Assembly: GCA_017551905.1 (NCBI GenBank)
Contig: JAFZKK010000137.1
Span: forward strand, 1-39,959
Source of the DNA: Salinivirgaceae bacterium
GTDB lineage: Bacteria; Bacteroidota; Bacteroidia; Bacteroidales; SZUA-534
Length of the DNA stretch: 39,959 nt
Direction: 5' to 3'
Shown piece by piece: positions 26,101 to 35,253 of this stretch. The notes under the pieces are model-generated. The model had not been told where the DNA came from. It made no database searches and saw only the letters and a list, made by a program, of their open reading frames with translations. The translations under genes and the position numbers were made by a program. The first letter of the stretch is position 1; every line of letters begins with the position of its first letter.

Positions 26101-29100
26101 GAGCAAGTAGCCAACTCCATACTGAAGTCGATGCAAGTTTGGGCGTGGCATTCCCGACAGGCTTCGACCATTACGAGCTTGACGAGACTTCGGTAACCTA
26201 CCTTGAGGGAGGAACAGACCAAAGGTTGTTTGCAGGTGTCGATTATGGTCGTCTTTACTTGAACAACACCGCTGTGCGTACAGTTGAACTGACAGGCGAG
26301 ACTCATGTGCGCAACAACCTGTATGTCAATCAGAACGATATAAAATTGGTGGATAACGGTAATGATTTGTACCTCGAAGGTGCTTCAAACGACTTGCGTA
26401 ACTATATACCGACATCGACTTTGTATCTTGATGGAAATCAAGACCAACAAGTGTATGCAGGCGGCAGCTATACCAATTTATATATAAACAATCTGAAAAT
26501 CTCAGGGTCTGGTGTTAAGGAAATCAACGAGACCAATGTCTATATAACAGGCGATATTGATGTTGCTTTGGGTTCGACATTCAGCTGCAACGACCCGGTT
26601 ATGTTCAGTGGCGACAAAATAACTAACCTTGGTAATTTCAACCATTATGGCAGTTTGTTCACATTTACCGGAGCCAAAGAGCAAACCATAAGCATGGATA
26701 CAGCCAACCAGTTCTATGGTCTGGCAGTTGCTGACGCTGATACGGTTACTATTATCGGAAACGGTATTAAAGTTGGCAACGGATTTTTCACTCTCGGCAA
26801 CGATTCGAAACTCGATATGGGTGCGTTTACCCACCAAATTGCAGCAACCCAAATAGACAAGGTTGCGTCAAGTATATGGATAACAGAAAACTCCAACTTC
26901 ATTTTCAACCGTGCTAATACGCAGTATCTGCCGGCAATGGAGTGTAAAGACATTCAATTCTCGACATCAAACACAAAATATTTGCGAGGCGATTTGCATG
27001 CGCAAAATGTTACTGTTGATGCAGGTGTCGGATTCTCAGTCGGTTCCAACGCAAACGAAGCGTATGATGTGTATGTGTCGGGCAGTTGGACAAACAATGG
27101 TACTTTCACAAGTCAAAACCAAACCGTGTATTTCGAAACTCCAGTTCTTGATAATGGCAAAACCATTACATCGAACGAGTCGTGGTTTAACAAGGTTGTA
27201 TTCAACCAGACAGAGAATGCACCATCTATATACAAGTTGCAAGACCGTATGTTGCTGAAAGACGATATGATAATTGGGGCAAATGCCACTGTGCACTTGA
27301 ATGGACAAAACTTGGTTATTGGTAACGATGACCCGAATGCAACCTCAAATCCTTATCGTCCACGTGGAGAGAAGGTTAATGTGTTGCCAAACGGTCATTT
27401 GTATGTCGACGAAGGGGCTGCGTTGCTGTTCGACCATAACGACGACAACACACAACTGAATGTGGAAGGAAAATTGTCGCTCATTGGTTCGTCAACGGCA
27501 AATGCTGTCGTAGGGCGTTATTCGGGCAGCGATTACATTGGTACTGAGGTTAATATAGAAGCTGGCGCTACCATTGCCGCTAATTATTATCAGGTTCAGT
27601 ATCTGGCTCCTACGGGTTTCATTATTGATAAAGAGGCGACAATTGATAAAAAAGACAATCTGTCGAATGGTATATGGTCGAATATGTATACCGGTAATAA
27701 ATACACGTCAATAATCGACAAAACCACGGTCATCGACACCTTTGTCTATCTGACAATCAATGTTGATAGTTGGTCAGTTACTGATACTATCAAGAACTTG
27801 TCGTTCATCCATGGCGGCACACCGCTTGTTGGCACACACTTCAATTTGCGGCGCGATACAACAAAGACTGATACTGTTCGTCTTGGAGGTAACATTACCG
27901 GAAATATGGGCTATCAGAATTACGAATGGCTTGCTTATTACCAAGGGAAAGATAAAGTTGCAGAGCCATATACACATAAGATAAAATGGCCTGAAATAAA
28001 GCAAATTGTATGGACGGGAGCGGTCAACTCCGACTGGTTCAATCCAAACAACTGGTTGCCAAGAAAGAAGCCGACAAAAGAATTATCGGTATTTATACCA
28101 TTAACAGCCAACTCGCCAATCATTTATCGTAATGGTGCTGAATGTAAGAATCTGACAATAGTCAACGGCTCATTATCTATTGAAGATGATGTGTTGGCAC
28201 CAGCATTGACAGTTCATGGCTCGGTTGACGTGCAAGACGGAGGCGTGCTGTCGGTTGAAAAAGATGAAGAGATAGTTGTTTATGGCGATTGGAGCATTGC
28301 AGCCAAAGCCCGCTTTATACCGCAGCAAGGAATAGTGCGGTTTATGGCAGAAGGTGGTAGCGTGTCAATAACACCGCGTAAGTCTGATTTTAACACTATC
28401 ATATTTGATGGAGGTGCTACATATATGTTGGCCGGTTCACCTATTAATATAAAAGGTAATTTTATAGTCAATGGAGGTCTGGTTTGGCCGGCTGCAACAA
28501 GCTATGTATATAATATATATGGTAATTACACAATAGGCGAAAACGGCAATTTCTATCAGAATGTTACTGGCTTTGTGAATTTCGCAGGTGAGACACAATC
28601 AATAACCAATGGAAAGTTCAACCGTGTTCGATTCTCTAATAGCGGTAACAAAATTTTGAATGGCGCATTCTCTGCAATTTACAATAACTCATCGAGAACT
28701 TACCGGACAATAATTGTTGAAGATGCGGCTAATCTGGTAGTGTCGTCAGGGTGTGCGTTGTCGATAAGCGGAAACGTGCTGATTGATACAGGGGCAAGTT
28801 TCGACGATGGTGGTGAGACACATACTTTCACAGGATATTATTGGGAAGGTCTTGGCGGACATTCGGGTTCAGGCAAAGTTCTGTTCAGCGCCAACACACA
28901 TGTACAATATATATATGGTGGTAAATTCCATAATTTGGAAATGACTAAGAGCACTAAATATATTAATGGTGATGTAACTCTTACTGGCGATTTGTCTATC
29001 TACTCATGTACGCTTGATATGCTCATAAACACAATAAAAGGCGACAATAACGGAACCAAAGGCACATTCGCAATGGGTGCAAGTTCGAACATCTATGCGC

Positions 29101-32100
29101 GTGGCGATGACAACTATCCAAAATTTGGCAACTATACAGTGACCGAAACAAGTAAATCGTACTATGCCGGCCCAATGAACCAAACAATCCGCGCGGCCAA
29201 CTACGGATACCTATATTTAAATAGCGATACCGAGAAGTCGCTTGAAGGCGATGTCAACATTTTGATGGATTTGTATTTCTACGACAATGGCGGAACCTTG
29301 TATGCCAACGACCATAACATATTCTTAGGCCGAAATTGGAACAATCAGTTCTCTGGCAAGTTTGTTCCGGGTAGGGGCGGCGTTGTTTTCAATGGTTCAG
29401 CAGGTACTCAATATGCATATTTGGGAGTGTCTGTAGAAAACCCGTTCTACAACGTTACAGTGCAAAAGGCAGTGGGACAGACTTTCACGCCTTCGGGCAC
29501 AAATCTCGAAATACAAAACTCGCTTATGGTAAATAGCGGAAAAATGAGTTGCCCGACAGGTTATACGGTATTTATCGGTGGCGATATGCAGGTTAGTAGC
29601 GATGGTCTTATTGCTCAATCGGGTTGCTACGAGTTCAATCGTGAGTATGGAACCAGCAATATACAAACCAACGGCTCTATACTTAACGATGTGGTTATCA
29701 ACGGTGGCGAGTCTTGCGTGTTCAAGTTGAACGACAATTTTACAGCATACGGAAACTTTACTGTGCAGGAAGGTATTTTCAACCAGAATGGCTACACCGC
29801 CACTTTGGGTAATTCTACTGACAACATCATCATCTACGGAACATACAAAGTGGGGGCATCAGGAATATTGCGTATAGGTGACGCATCAACGCTTGCGGTT
29901 AAAGCTGGTGGCCGGATTGAGATTATTGGTGATGAGTCGCATTATGCGCAAGTAACCAATAACTCAGGCCGCTATTACTTTAATGTTGAAAGTGGAGCCA
30001 CAATTGCCGCCCAATACTACAACATCTCATATCTGGCAAAGCAAGGACTTATAATATTCCATGATGCGGTAGTTGACGCTGAAGATAATTTCAGTAATGG
30101 TATCTTCAGCAACGTTGTCTCGGCTGGTGTCTGCCTTGATTTCAGAAGTGAGCAAGAGTTTGAGGGAGTAGGAACAGGAAAACGGATAGAGAACATCTCG
30201 TTCCCAAATAATCCTGGCGGAGGTGCGGTCAATATTAAGAAAACAGAATGCTCAAAGGGCAAAATATATGTCTATAATGCAACAGGAATGTTGGCAGGTG
30301 AGCTTTACGAGAACGACCCCAATAACTGCATCTTTTGGCTTGGTGATGTTGAATATGAATGGACAGCCGGAGCAAATACCAACGATTGGTTCGATAAACG
30401 GAACTGGAAAGCAACACAAAACGGAGCGGTGATAGGTAATGAAATCCCGACAGAATCGACAAATGTTGTAATTCCATCTCCTCCTGAGAAAAACAACAAG
30501 TATCCGATTATCACGCGCGATTCGGCTATGGCAAAAAAACTTACTATTGATAGAGGCGCGTTCTTGACATTGAACCTTGTAATGGGTGATGTCGATTCTT
30601 TGGGCAAGGCTCTTGTAGTGCTGTCGGATATGGAGATAAACGGAACATTCGAAGCCACTACAGCAAAAGACACCGTTTCAGTCTACGGTAACTGGGCAGT
30701 GTCAAGCTATGGCAAGGTTACAGCCGGATTGGGTGCAGTTGAAATATGTGGCGTTGGTATTAAAACGATAAACAACTACACTTATAATTTGAATGACTTG
30801 ATTATCAATAATAATGGTACGGCTCAAATTCAGAGAGCGCTTACAGTTGCTGGCAATTTTGAAATTAAACAAGGAGCGTTTGACGTAACAACATCGAATT
30901 ACCAACTCACAGTTGGTGGCAACTTTATAAACAATGGCAACTTTATGGCGCAGACCGGAACATTGTCGCTGAATGGCTCAGGCTCGACGCTCAAGTTCAA
31001 TCCTGGGCGCAGTTCGTACAACAATGTCATCTTCAACGGAATAGGTACTTATACATTGTCGGGTAACGCCTTGAATATTAATCACAATCTTGAAATAAAC
31101 AAAGGCAAGCTCGTAGTTGGTGCTAACTATATCAATGCTGGCGATGGTTCAGGTGTCGATTATCTGAACATTGCTGGAATTCTTGATTTACAAGAGAATG
31201 CCAAACTTAAGATGGGCAACAATGCCACAATTAATGTCAACGATGGCGGATTGATATCGATGATTGGTACCGCTAACAACGAGGTGGTTGTTACCACGCA
31301 GAACAACGCCGGAACCTATGCTTTCAACATCAACAACGGCGGTACAATTTCTGCCGACCATTATAAGATAGAGCGTATTAATGCCGATGGCGTGCACATG
31401 AAGAAAGGTTCGCATTTTGGCACTTATAATTTGTCTAACGGTCAGTTTGTCAGTGGAACAACGGGCGGACGCTACCTTTGGTTCGAAAACGACCTTGACA
31501 CTGACGATGCGTCGGAAAAAATCACGAATGTATCATTCAATACAGGCGCCAAATACAATGCCAAACGCGATGATGCTACAACATTAGGCAAAATCGATTT
31601 TGAGGATTCATTTGGCGTAGTGGCTAGCTATTATTTCGAGGATGATGGTGATGAAATATCGCCAACTGATGGCGCTATTATATGGTCTTATACAGCTACC
31701 ACTTTGTATTGGGTGGGTGGCAATAACAACGGCCCGACAAATTGGCATAATCCTTTTAACTGGCAGAATGTTGGGGGTACGGGTGAAGCAGCTCCTGACG
31801 ATGGAACATTAGTCTTTATACCGGATGTTAGTACCGCTTCAAATAAATATCCTGTTATTAGTGAGAGCGATGGCGAAGCACTTGGTATAACATTGTTTGC
31901 TGGCTCATCGTTAACAGTTGGTAATGGCAAAAATCTGACAGTGAAAAACGCGTTGTCGATTGCCAGTGGGGCAACATTTACGGCTTCCGATGGTACAAAT
32001 CCAAGCACAATCAGCATATCGGGGCAATTGTCCAACGCTGGCAATTTCAAGCATGGCGGCAAGTCCACAGTGGTCTGGACTTCGGATAATAGCTACGATA

Positions 32101-35100
32101 TTGCAATGAATAATTGCCCGTTGTACAATTTTACTATAGACAATGCCCCCGAGTCAACCGTAACATTCTCGATGAAGAGTGGCGAGTCGCTTACGGTTGA
32201 AAATAATTTTACAATTAATGGCGGCACCATCGATTGCAAAGGAGGCACACTTGTGGTAAAAGGCAATTTCCATAACGAAGGCGGCATTTTTGAGCATGGT
32301 AATGGAACGGTAAAACTGAATGGTACTGGCGACCAAAAAATAACATCAAAAGTGGGACGGCTTGATTTCTATAATTTGGAGTTGATAGGCTCTGGTAAAG
32401 ATACCATCGGTGTTGACATTTCAATAGAAAAAGCCATAACAATAGGTGCTACAGTGAGTGCTCCAACGGCAGATATTCTTTGCTATGGCGACTGGAAAAT
32501 GCCAAGCGGTTCTAACTATAGCGACAACTTCCATGGCGGAGACGGAAAAGTGTCGTTCTGTGGCACCAACCGGCAAACTATTGGTAAACAGGAGACATTC
32601 ACAAATGTTGAATTTAATAATAGCTCGGCCATACCAGCCTTTACAACAAGCTATGGAATAACAATTACCGATTCGTTGATATTAACTCGAGGAATCTTAC
32701 AAAGCACACCACAATATGTTCGTTTAGGTGCTAACGCAAAATTGATTGGCGGTGGTGAGTCGGCTTATATCAATGGTAAATTGGTGAAGGTAGGAAGCGC
32801 TGATTTCTTGTTCCCGATAGGCGGCTCTGACCGTTATGCGCCTTTGAAGATTTCTGGCTTGACGAAGTCGGGCGAGTATAGCGTAAGTTATTATAGTGTT
32901 ATGCCAAGTTATCAAGACAGTCTGCCGGCCAAGGTCAACAGTATAAGCAAAAAAGAGTATTGGGAGTTGAATCGCATTTCAGGACCAATGCCTAAGGTTT
33001 CGCTTTATTGGATGGACAGAAACTATAGCGGACTTGAGGATTTGGAGGTTGCTTCGGTTGTGCTTTATACCGAAAATCGTTGGCAGCGTCAGATAGGAGA
33101 CGCAGAACAATACAACCCTCTTGACAGCGTAAAACCTCTTCCTGGTTATGAAGGACATCCTGGCGATACACTAAAAGGTTATGTAACAACACCCGATACA
33201 ATTATGACATCGGGTATGCTAACCTTCGGATTTACTTATCCTACAGTTTATTGGTTGGAAAATGCAGTATCAGATGATTATAATGTAAAAGAAGGCAACT
33301 GGCAAGGCAAGCATGCGCCAGATAATGCAACGAATATCGTAGTTGGCTTTGCTTCACTAAACCATCCTGTTGTTAAAAAAGCAAGTAATTGTTATGATAT
33401 GAATATCAACGAAGGTGGTATTCTTGAGGTTGCAGCGGGACAGACACTTACGGTGCACGGAAACGCAACTATAGCAAGCGGTGGTACGTTGAAACTTAAA
33501 GAGAATTCAAAAGTGATATTCTTGCGTGATGTTAATGCTGACCCATCATCTATCATTGAGGCGGAATCCGGTTCTGAAGTACGCATAAGCGGTAAAACGA
33601 ACCAATTGGTGGCATTGAAAGAATGCAACAATATTGTATTCGAAGGTGGAACCGGTCCTAAGGCAAAATATACCAAAACTTTGAATTCTGATATACAAAT
33701 CAATGGCTCGCTAAATATTACCGACCATACGAAATTGTCTCCGGGCAATCACACTATTGGCTTAAAAGGCGATTTCGGTATCACAACTAATGGTGATTTC
33801 GACGGTACAAGTACAGTCTTGCTTAATGGCGAAACAAAACAGACAATAGACATATCGCCAAACCGCTGGCTTCACAATCTTACGGTGGATAATAGTTGCG
33901 CAAAATCGCCTCAGGTTGAATTGGGTTCAACAACAAAGGTGCTCAACCAGCTGACTCTTACAAAAGGAATCATTAAATCGACATCTTCACATCGTTTGGT
34001 GATGCTTAGAGGTTCAAATACTAATGGAGGTAACGAGAATTCGTATGTAATAGGTCCTATGGAGAAGCAGGGGCCTGATGATTTTGTATTCCCGATAGGA
34101 GCCGATACGGTGCTTGGTAAGATAGGAATATGGGGCTTGGGCAATACGGACGTGAATATAGTTGCTGAATATGCCAATGCCAGACCATCGAGGGTTAAAC
34201 CAAGAGACGAATCATTAACCAATGTCAGCACAATTGAATATTGGAAGTTGTACAAAACAACTAGCGGCAGCAACAATCCTTATCTGACGCTTTATTGGCA
34301 AGATTCTGAACGTAGTCAGATTGGGAATGATGTATTATTGCGAGTGACAGTGTACAATGACGGCAAATGGAACGATTATGGTAACGATGGTTCTAATATG
34401 AAAGATGGTTCCGGATATGTAAAGTCTAGGAACAAAGTCAACCTTGCTGTTAACACTTCAACATCTAGTGCACACAAAGGAGTTGCCCGATTGTATGCGG
34501 CGCCAAAAGCAATGGGCTCATCAAATGTTACAATGGTAACTTTTGCTTCTATAGACCCGATTATCAACCCTCTCCCCATTGAACTCTTCTCGTTCGATGC
34601 CACAGTAACGCCTAACAACGATGTCCGGCTCAACTGGAGCACCGCGTCGGAGCACAACAACGCTTACTTCACCATCGAGCACACGTTCAATGGCGAGACC
34701 GAGATGATAGCCGATGTTGAGGCGCAAGGCGTGGCTGGCGAGGGTGCCGACTACAGCTATCTGCACATCAATCAGCCGGCTGGCACGCACTACTATCGTC
34801 TGCATCAGACCGACTTCGATGGTACTACAACTGTGGCATCCGATTGGGTCGCAGTGGTTGTTGAGGATGCCGAGCAGCCTGTTCTGCAAGCCAGTGTGGC
34901 TCCGAATCCGGGACGCTGCCAGAACATCAAGATTTCGGTTAGCGGCATCAGTGGCGGCAAGTTCCGCTACGTGGTTGCCGATATGAGCGGCCAGACCGTC
35001 ATCGACCGCACAGTGGGCACTGCCGGTGCCACATCGTACCAAATCGATGCCATCGATTGGAATCTGCAACCATCGGTTTATCTGTTGAAAGTGTTCACCG

Positions 35101-35138
35101 ACAACGGCCAGACAGTCAGCAAGTTCGTTGTGGAATAA
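20133..35138 (+). CDS. Giant 5001-residue secreted surface protein with beta-repeats and T9SS type A sorting domain
   Basis: A very large exported protein (about 0.5 MDa). A Sec signal peptide (MKKNILHGFLLGLSVMVLSVGSAKA) is followed by about 4,800 residues of short beta-strand repeats. Their recurring core is a Gln-x-Ile/Val pair, a Phe/Tyr-x-x-Leu/Val strand, a Leu-x-Gly-x-Ile strand and a Gly-Asn/Asp-Phe/Trp turn (for example QTISGSGSGTFNNIEIASG). This predicts a beta-helix or fibre. Blocks begin at Trp motifs of the type WxGxxxxxWxxxxNW at residues 1464, 2627, 3410, 3860 and 4374; the N-terminus (FNNPGTW) starts the first. Two kinds of boundary segment precede them (residues near 1334, 2482, 3292, 3741; and 4210, 4637). 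The C-terminus is a PLPIELFSF beta-sandwich (4813 on) and a T9SS sorting domain (about 4920-5001). Role probably adhesin or surface layer; not proven. Confidence 0.93.
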   Translation: MKKNILHGFLLGLSVMVLSVGSAKADNYTSTAGGGLFNNPGTWGVSLTSEQMLAAIQAGTNTFTVSEGATVIVNDSVNVLDLKVNGILVFGKNEEENKTVIVNGTFTVNGSVDVADVEGTHVLRVKGGFVNNGIIGLRRSSIKVVNVVFDGSQTISGSGSGTFNNIEIASGTVTNSMNLDIDGSFTIDEGATFNAGSSTLLYVAGNFTNKASADNFVRGTSIVELNGKNVQTISGNIRFNELKINGGGFVVVSNTIDVGGNFEITNNSTLNSSAELHFYKGFTVEAGSTYDTNTSYTCFWGGYTGGSRPTTVLDTSQTITINGEALFAGISCHSGSDVGTKTFHGNIYSTAEIRAWSKAKIVDDASSYLHTFSGAIAEGGIELQSPMRIIGGTIRNHNVSPDMSDGVLSSYSLGTGKITIAGTVSVRAGGTLNVKNDVEIESGYILLAGSYELTGSDTTAWYQAMLNGNGNNTLTVKNGTSLYMRGKNNYPTNFNNLIFEETSTAYYDAEFDQIVHEGNYGSLCLRYYNKWFQGNTNIAYHLYVYPGTNGWVNAQMGGHSHTIGYYIYDDPTLNGETNITSTGTVTMKCSGNRAQYILKRGDGTYEFNNLYFESNDPTYAQTKYITGDIKVNGTLSLSNNSTNELLNLSLDIDNHEIVGGTESTFILGNNCRIKTSGASNFFNMTESFNHFNLHNNSVVQFDATDVEQIIPGTTYGNIYLYGNTVKRLDAANPHIVIKGWIDDNGYTPVFTVGNSNAQIEIEGDWLLETAKVNINPNAIVMFNGRFEQEIVQTTLPNVEMVGSLTKTLKSSLTVMGNLVVHPGCEVNADNRTIYLYGNYVNADGSGGTFHQLAGSLYLRGTGNTQTINVSNPNSNQFNNIYIEKNQDDTCRFLTDVKMGGNLMTANKKGHIDIQNHTITIGGDLYMYQTCNLLHDGDKAMLHLSSSTTEQRISNFNPSIIYPTIRFSGSAVKRLLENSIDIDGDVIIDNDAIVTSGKNMYVSGDWKNSGTFNHSAEMWFDGVNQEISGSAFYNVMFSGTGTKTLTGNINVAGWLKIDSLATLDVGPDSYGITVNSYWYNNIWNDKHNKTGTFVPREGTVTFVGNNSWEYTGDSLNANGVGRPGKSFYNVTVSLSDATNYTGLYPIYKTSNKIKSEQNDMYIQNNLTINNGIFYLYWNNLFVGGDLKNLGGTFSMNAHYSQYPKLYLGGTTTHKFDPGKNHTVRQIEVVNGGKYELENDFVLDGSSVDSLLFINNGEFSFNHHSIRMTSSVGNVIIGEHGTMTLDSAAVLAMYSGRHIYNYGHLNLLGDKDSPAKIQPASSGWYYYIVQHSGELAANYYCIEGTRGRGLEIRGGTINNTYHLQNGEFSNSGYSWNSTDTAFYHKKEAENTALLTLNGITLKGGGTLEVSNVTFNSRDGWPKKNVQRTSGSGVIKFTNYGGTMAGPSFELDGGSLIEWETIAGFVWSGEGDDDNWRTKGNWVGGKVPGANDVVFLDHTKVAGSYTVRVDSQAVVNNLTIADNVTLQINGSDEQPKYGLIVNGKLNMLSNSVLSQTAKRDSLVLHGSWTSAGEYTPNGQSVVFAPTTGTHQLTFPAGDTIGAIVMRGPGSLSILGTINVHDSVALNGGTLIGNNATLKLMGDWIPRGGTFDIRESKIYFSGNKDGATQKIYGGRFWGIYFENASQKQFEDNISVYNTFEIEDNSATVRAGVHNIYMTGNKTTNWYNKSANPGVFDQTGSGSVIFNGSTSVIGKAGDAYGPTKFNNVLIQGTGSKYFYDIAYVKGSFEIVAGTNVEIMNGGGIDGEHSGTLQMNGGGYYIFGEDNFAKNMAVYDLSGGTVYYRDSCAQSIFNTTYSGLCIYNYYKTSGDTREPLKTLKDDITVTGTLTINDSLAILNVDNHTITLTGGISMAAKGHQILWGENGTLIHVGGSWDVSSNITDFCNVQKRGTGYLRANNNWNITGDMDFLSETQLYMRGFTIDCKVPGQGKSFSMGASSQLHTEVDASLGVAFPTGFDHYELDETSVTYLEGGTDQRLFAGVDYGRLYLNNTAVRTVELTGETHVRNNLYVNQNDIKLVDNGNDLYLEGASNDLRNYIPTSTLYLDGNQDQQVYAGGSYTNLYINNLKISGSGVKEINETNVYITGDIDVALGSTFSCNDPVMFSGDKITNLGNFNHYGSLFTFTGAKEQTISMDTANQFYGLAVADADTVTIIGNGIKVGNGFFTLGNDSKLDMGAFTHQIAATQIDKVASSIWITENSNFIFNRANTQYLPAMECKDIQFSTSNTKYLRGDLHAQNVTVDAGVGFSVGSNANEAYDVYVSGSWTNNGTFTSQNQTVYFETPVLDNGKTITSNESWFNKVVFNQTENAPSIYKLQDRMLLKDDMIIGANATVHLNGQNLVIGNDDPNATSNPYRPRGEKVNVLPNGHLYVDEGAALLFDHNDDNTQLNVEGKLSLIGSSTANAVVGRYSGSDYIGTEVNIEAGATIAANYYQVQYLAPTGFIIDKEATIDKKDNLSNGIWSNMYTGNKYTSIIDKTTVIDTFVYLTINVDSWSVTDTIKNLSFIHGGTPLVGTHFNLRRDTTKTDTVRLGGNITGNMGYQNYEWLAYYQGKDKVAEPYTHKIKWPEIKQIVWTGAVNSDWFNPNNWLPRKKPTKELSVFIPLTANSPIIYRNGAECKNLTIVNGSLSIEDDVLAPALTVHGSVDVQDGGVLSVEKDEEIVVYGDWSIAAKARFIPQQGIVRFMAEGGSVSITPRKSDFNTIIFDGGATYMLAGSPINIKGNFIVNGGLVWPAATSYVYNIYGNYTIGENGNFYQNVTGFVNFAGETQSITNGKFNRVRFSNSGNKILNGAFSAIYNNSSRTYRTIIVEDAANLVVSSGCALSISGNVLIDTGASFDDGGETHTFTGYYWEGLGGHSGSGKVLFSANTHVQYIYGGKFHNLEMTKSTKYINGDVTLTGDLSIYSCTLDMLINTIKGDNNGTKGTFAMGASSNIYARGDDNYPKFGNYTVTETSKSYYAGPMNQTIRAANYGYLYLNSDTEKSLEGDVNILMDLYFYDNGGTLYANDHNIFLGRNWNNQFSGKFVPGRGGVVFNGSAGTQYAYLGVSVENPFYNVTVQKAVGQTFTPSGTNLEIQNSLMVNSGKMSCPTGYTVFIGGDMQVSSDGLIAQSGCYEFNREYGTSNIQTNGSILNDVVINGGESCVFKLNDNFTAYGNFTVQEGIFNQNGYTATLGNSTDNIIIYGTYKVGASGILRIGDASTLAVKAGGRIEIIGDESHYAQVTNNSGRYYFNVESGATIAAQYYNISYLAKQGLIIFHDAVVDAEDNFSNGIFSNVVSAGVCLDFRSEQEFEGVGTGKRIENISFPNNPGGGAVNIKKTECSKGKIYVYNATGMLAGELYENDPNNCIFWLGDVEYEWTAGANTNDWFDKRNWKATQNGAVIGNEIPTESTNVVIPSPPEKNNKYPIITRDSAMAKKLTIDRGAFLTLNLVMGDVDSLGKALVVLSDMEINGTFEATTAKDTVSVYGNWAVSSYGKVTAGLGAVEICGVGIKTINNYTYNLNDLIINNNGTAQIQRALTVAGNFEIKQGAFDVTTSNYQLTVGGNFINNGNFMAQTGTLSLNGSGSTLKFNPGRSSYNNVIFNGIGTYTLSGNALNINHNLEINKGKLVVGANYINAGDGSGVDYLNIAGILDLQENAKLKMGNNATINVNDGGLISMIGTANNEVVVTTQNNAGTYAFNINNGGTISADHYKIERINADGVHMKKGSHFGTYNLSNGQFVSGTTGGRYLWFENDLDTDDASEKITNVSFNTGAKYNAKRDDATTLGKIDFEDSFGVVASYYFEDDGDEISPTDGAIIWSYTATTLYWVGGNNNGPTNWHNPFNWQNVGGTGEAAPDDGTLVFIPDVSTASNKYPVISESDGEALGITLFAGSSLTVGNGKNLTVKNALSIASGATFTASDGTNPSTISISGQLSNAGNFKHGGKSTVVWTSDNSYDIAMNNCPLYNFTIDNAPESTVTFSMKSGESLTVENNFTINGGTIDCKGGTLVVKGNFHNEGGIFEHGNGTVKLNGTGDQKITSKVGRLDFYNLELIGSGKDTIGVDISIEKAITIGATVSAPTADILCYGDWKMPSGSNYSDNFHGGDGKVSFCGTNRQTIGKQETFTNVEFNNSSAIPAFTTSYGITITDSLILTRGILQSTPQYVRLGANAKLIGGGESAYINGKLVKVGSADFLFPIGGSDRYAPLKISGLTKSGEYSVSYYSVMPSYQDSLPAKVNSISKKEYWELNRISGPMPKVSLYWMDRNYSGLEDLEVASVVLYTENRWQRQIGDAEQYNPLDSVKPLPGYEGHPGDTLKGYVTTPDTIMTSGMLTFGFTYPTVYWLENAVSDDYNVKEGNWQGKHAPDNATNIVVGFASLNHPVVKKASNCYDMNINEGGILEVAAGQTLTVHGNATIASGGTLKLKENSKVIFLRDVNADPSSIIEAESGSEVRISGKTNQLVALKECNNIVFEGGTGPKAKYTKTLNSDIQINGSLNITDHTKLSPGNHTIGLKGDFGITTNGDFDGTSTVLLNGETKQTIDISPNRWLHNLTVDNSCAKSPQVELGSTTKVLNQLTLTKGIIKSTSSHRLVMLRGSNTNGGNENSYVIGPMEKQGPDDFVFPIGADTVLGKIGIWGLGNTDVNIVAEYANARPSRVKPRDESLTNVSTIEYWKLYKTTSGSNNPYLTLYWQDSERSQIGNDVLLRVTVYNDGKWNDYGNDGSNMKDGSGYVKSRNKVNLAVNTSTSSAHKGVARLYAAPKAMGSSNVTMVTFASIDPIINPLPIELFSFDATVTPNNDVRLNWSTASEHNNAYFTIEHTFNGETEMIADVEAQGVAGEGADYSYLHINQPAGTHYYRLHQTDFDGTTTVASDWVAVVVEDAEQPVLQASVAPNPGRCQNIKISVSGISGGKFRYVVADMSGQTVIDRTVGTAGATSYQIDAIDWNLQPSVYLLKVFTDNGQTVSKFVVE
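34569..35135 (+). other. C-terminal secretion module of the giant protein (FN3-like domain plus T9SS type A sorting domain)
   Basis: The module opens with PLPIELFSFDATV at residue 4813 and the block LNWSTASEHNNAYFTIEHT, which is common before sorting domains in Bacteroidota. The sorting domain starts near SVAPNPGRCQNI (Pro4924), contains the strand RYVVADMSGQTV, and ends YLLKVFTDNGQTVSKFVVE, as required for export through the type IX system and attachment at the surface. Hand-counted GC is 59 percent in 34621-34740, against 44 percent just before (34441-34560) and about 37 percent near the gene start (20641-20760). The base composition therefore changes exactly at the domain border. Confidence 0.9.
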
Positions 35139-35157
35139 CACTCCGCCACACGCAATA

Positions 35158-35201
35158 AACAAACCGCCGCATAACGCTCAGTTGTGCGGCGGATTTGTTT
35201 T
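35158..35201 (+). terminator. Strong rho-independent terminator after the giant gene
   Basis: A 12-base stem, CCGCCGCATAAC at 35164-35175 and GTTGTGCGGCGG at 35181-35192 (one G-T pair), closes a 5-base loop. Flanking AACAAA and TTTGTTTT extend the stem and supply the T-run. Because the left flank is A-rich, it could also stop transcription arriving from the convergent TonB-dependent receptor gene. Confidence 0.92.
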
Positions 35202-35253
35202 ATGTAAAGTTGAGAGGGTAGAGGAGAGAAGCTTAGTCCTCTTTTGTTTATGT

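Noticed and set aside
20133..35138. Internal tandem repeats of the giant gene as a CRISPR-like or DNA-level repeat array
   Set aside because: The repeats are protein-level and strongly diverged. No near-identical DNA units with regular spacing were seen, and the frame is open throughout.
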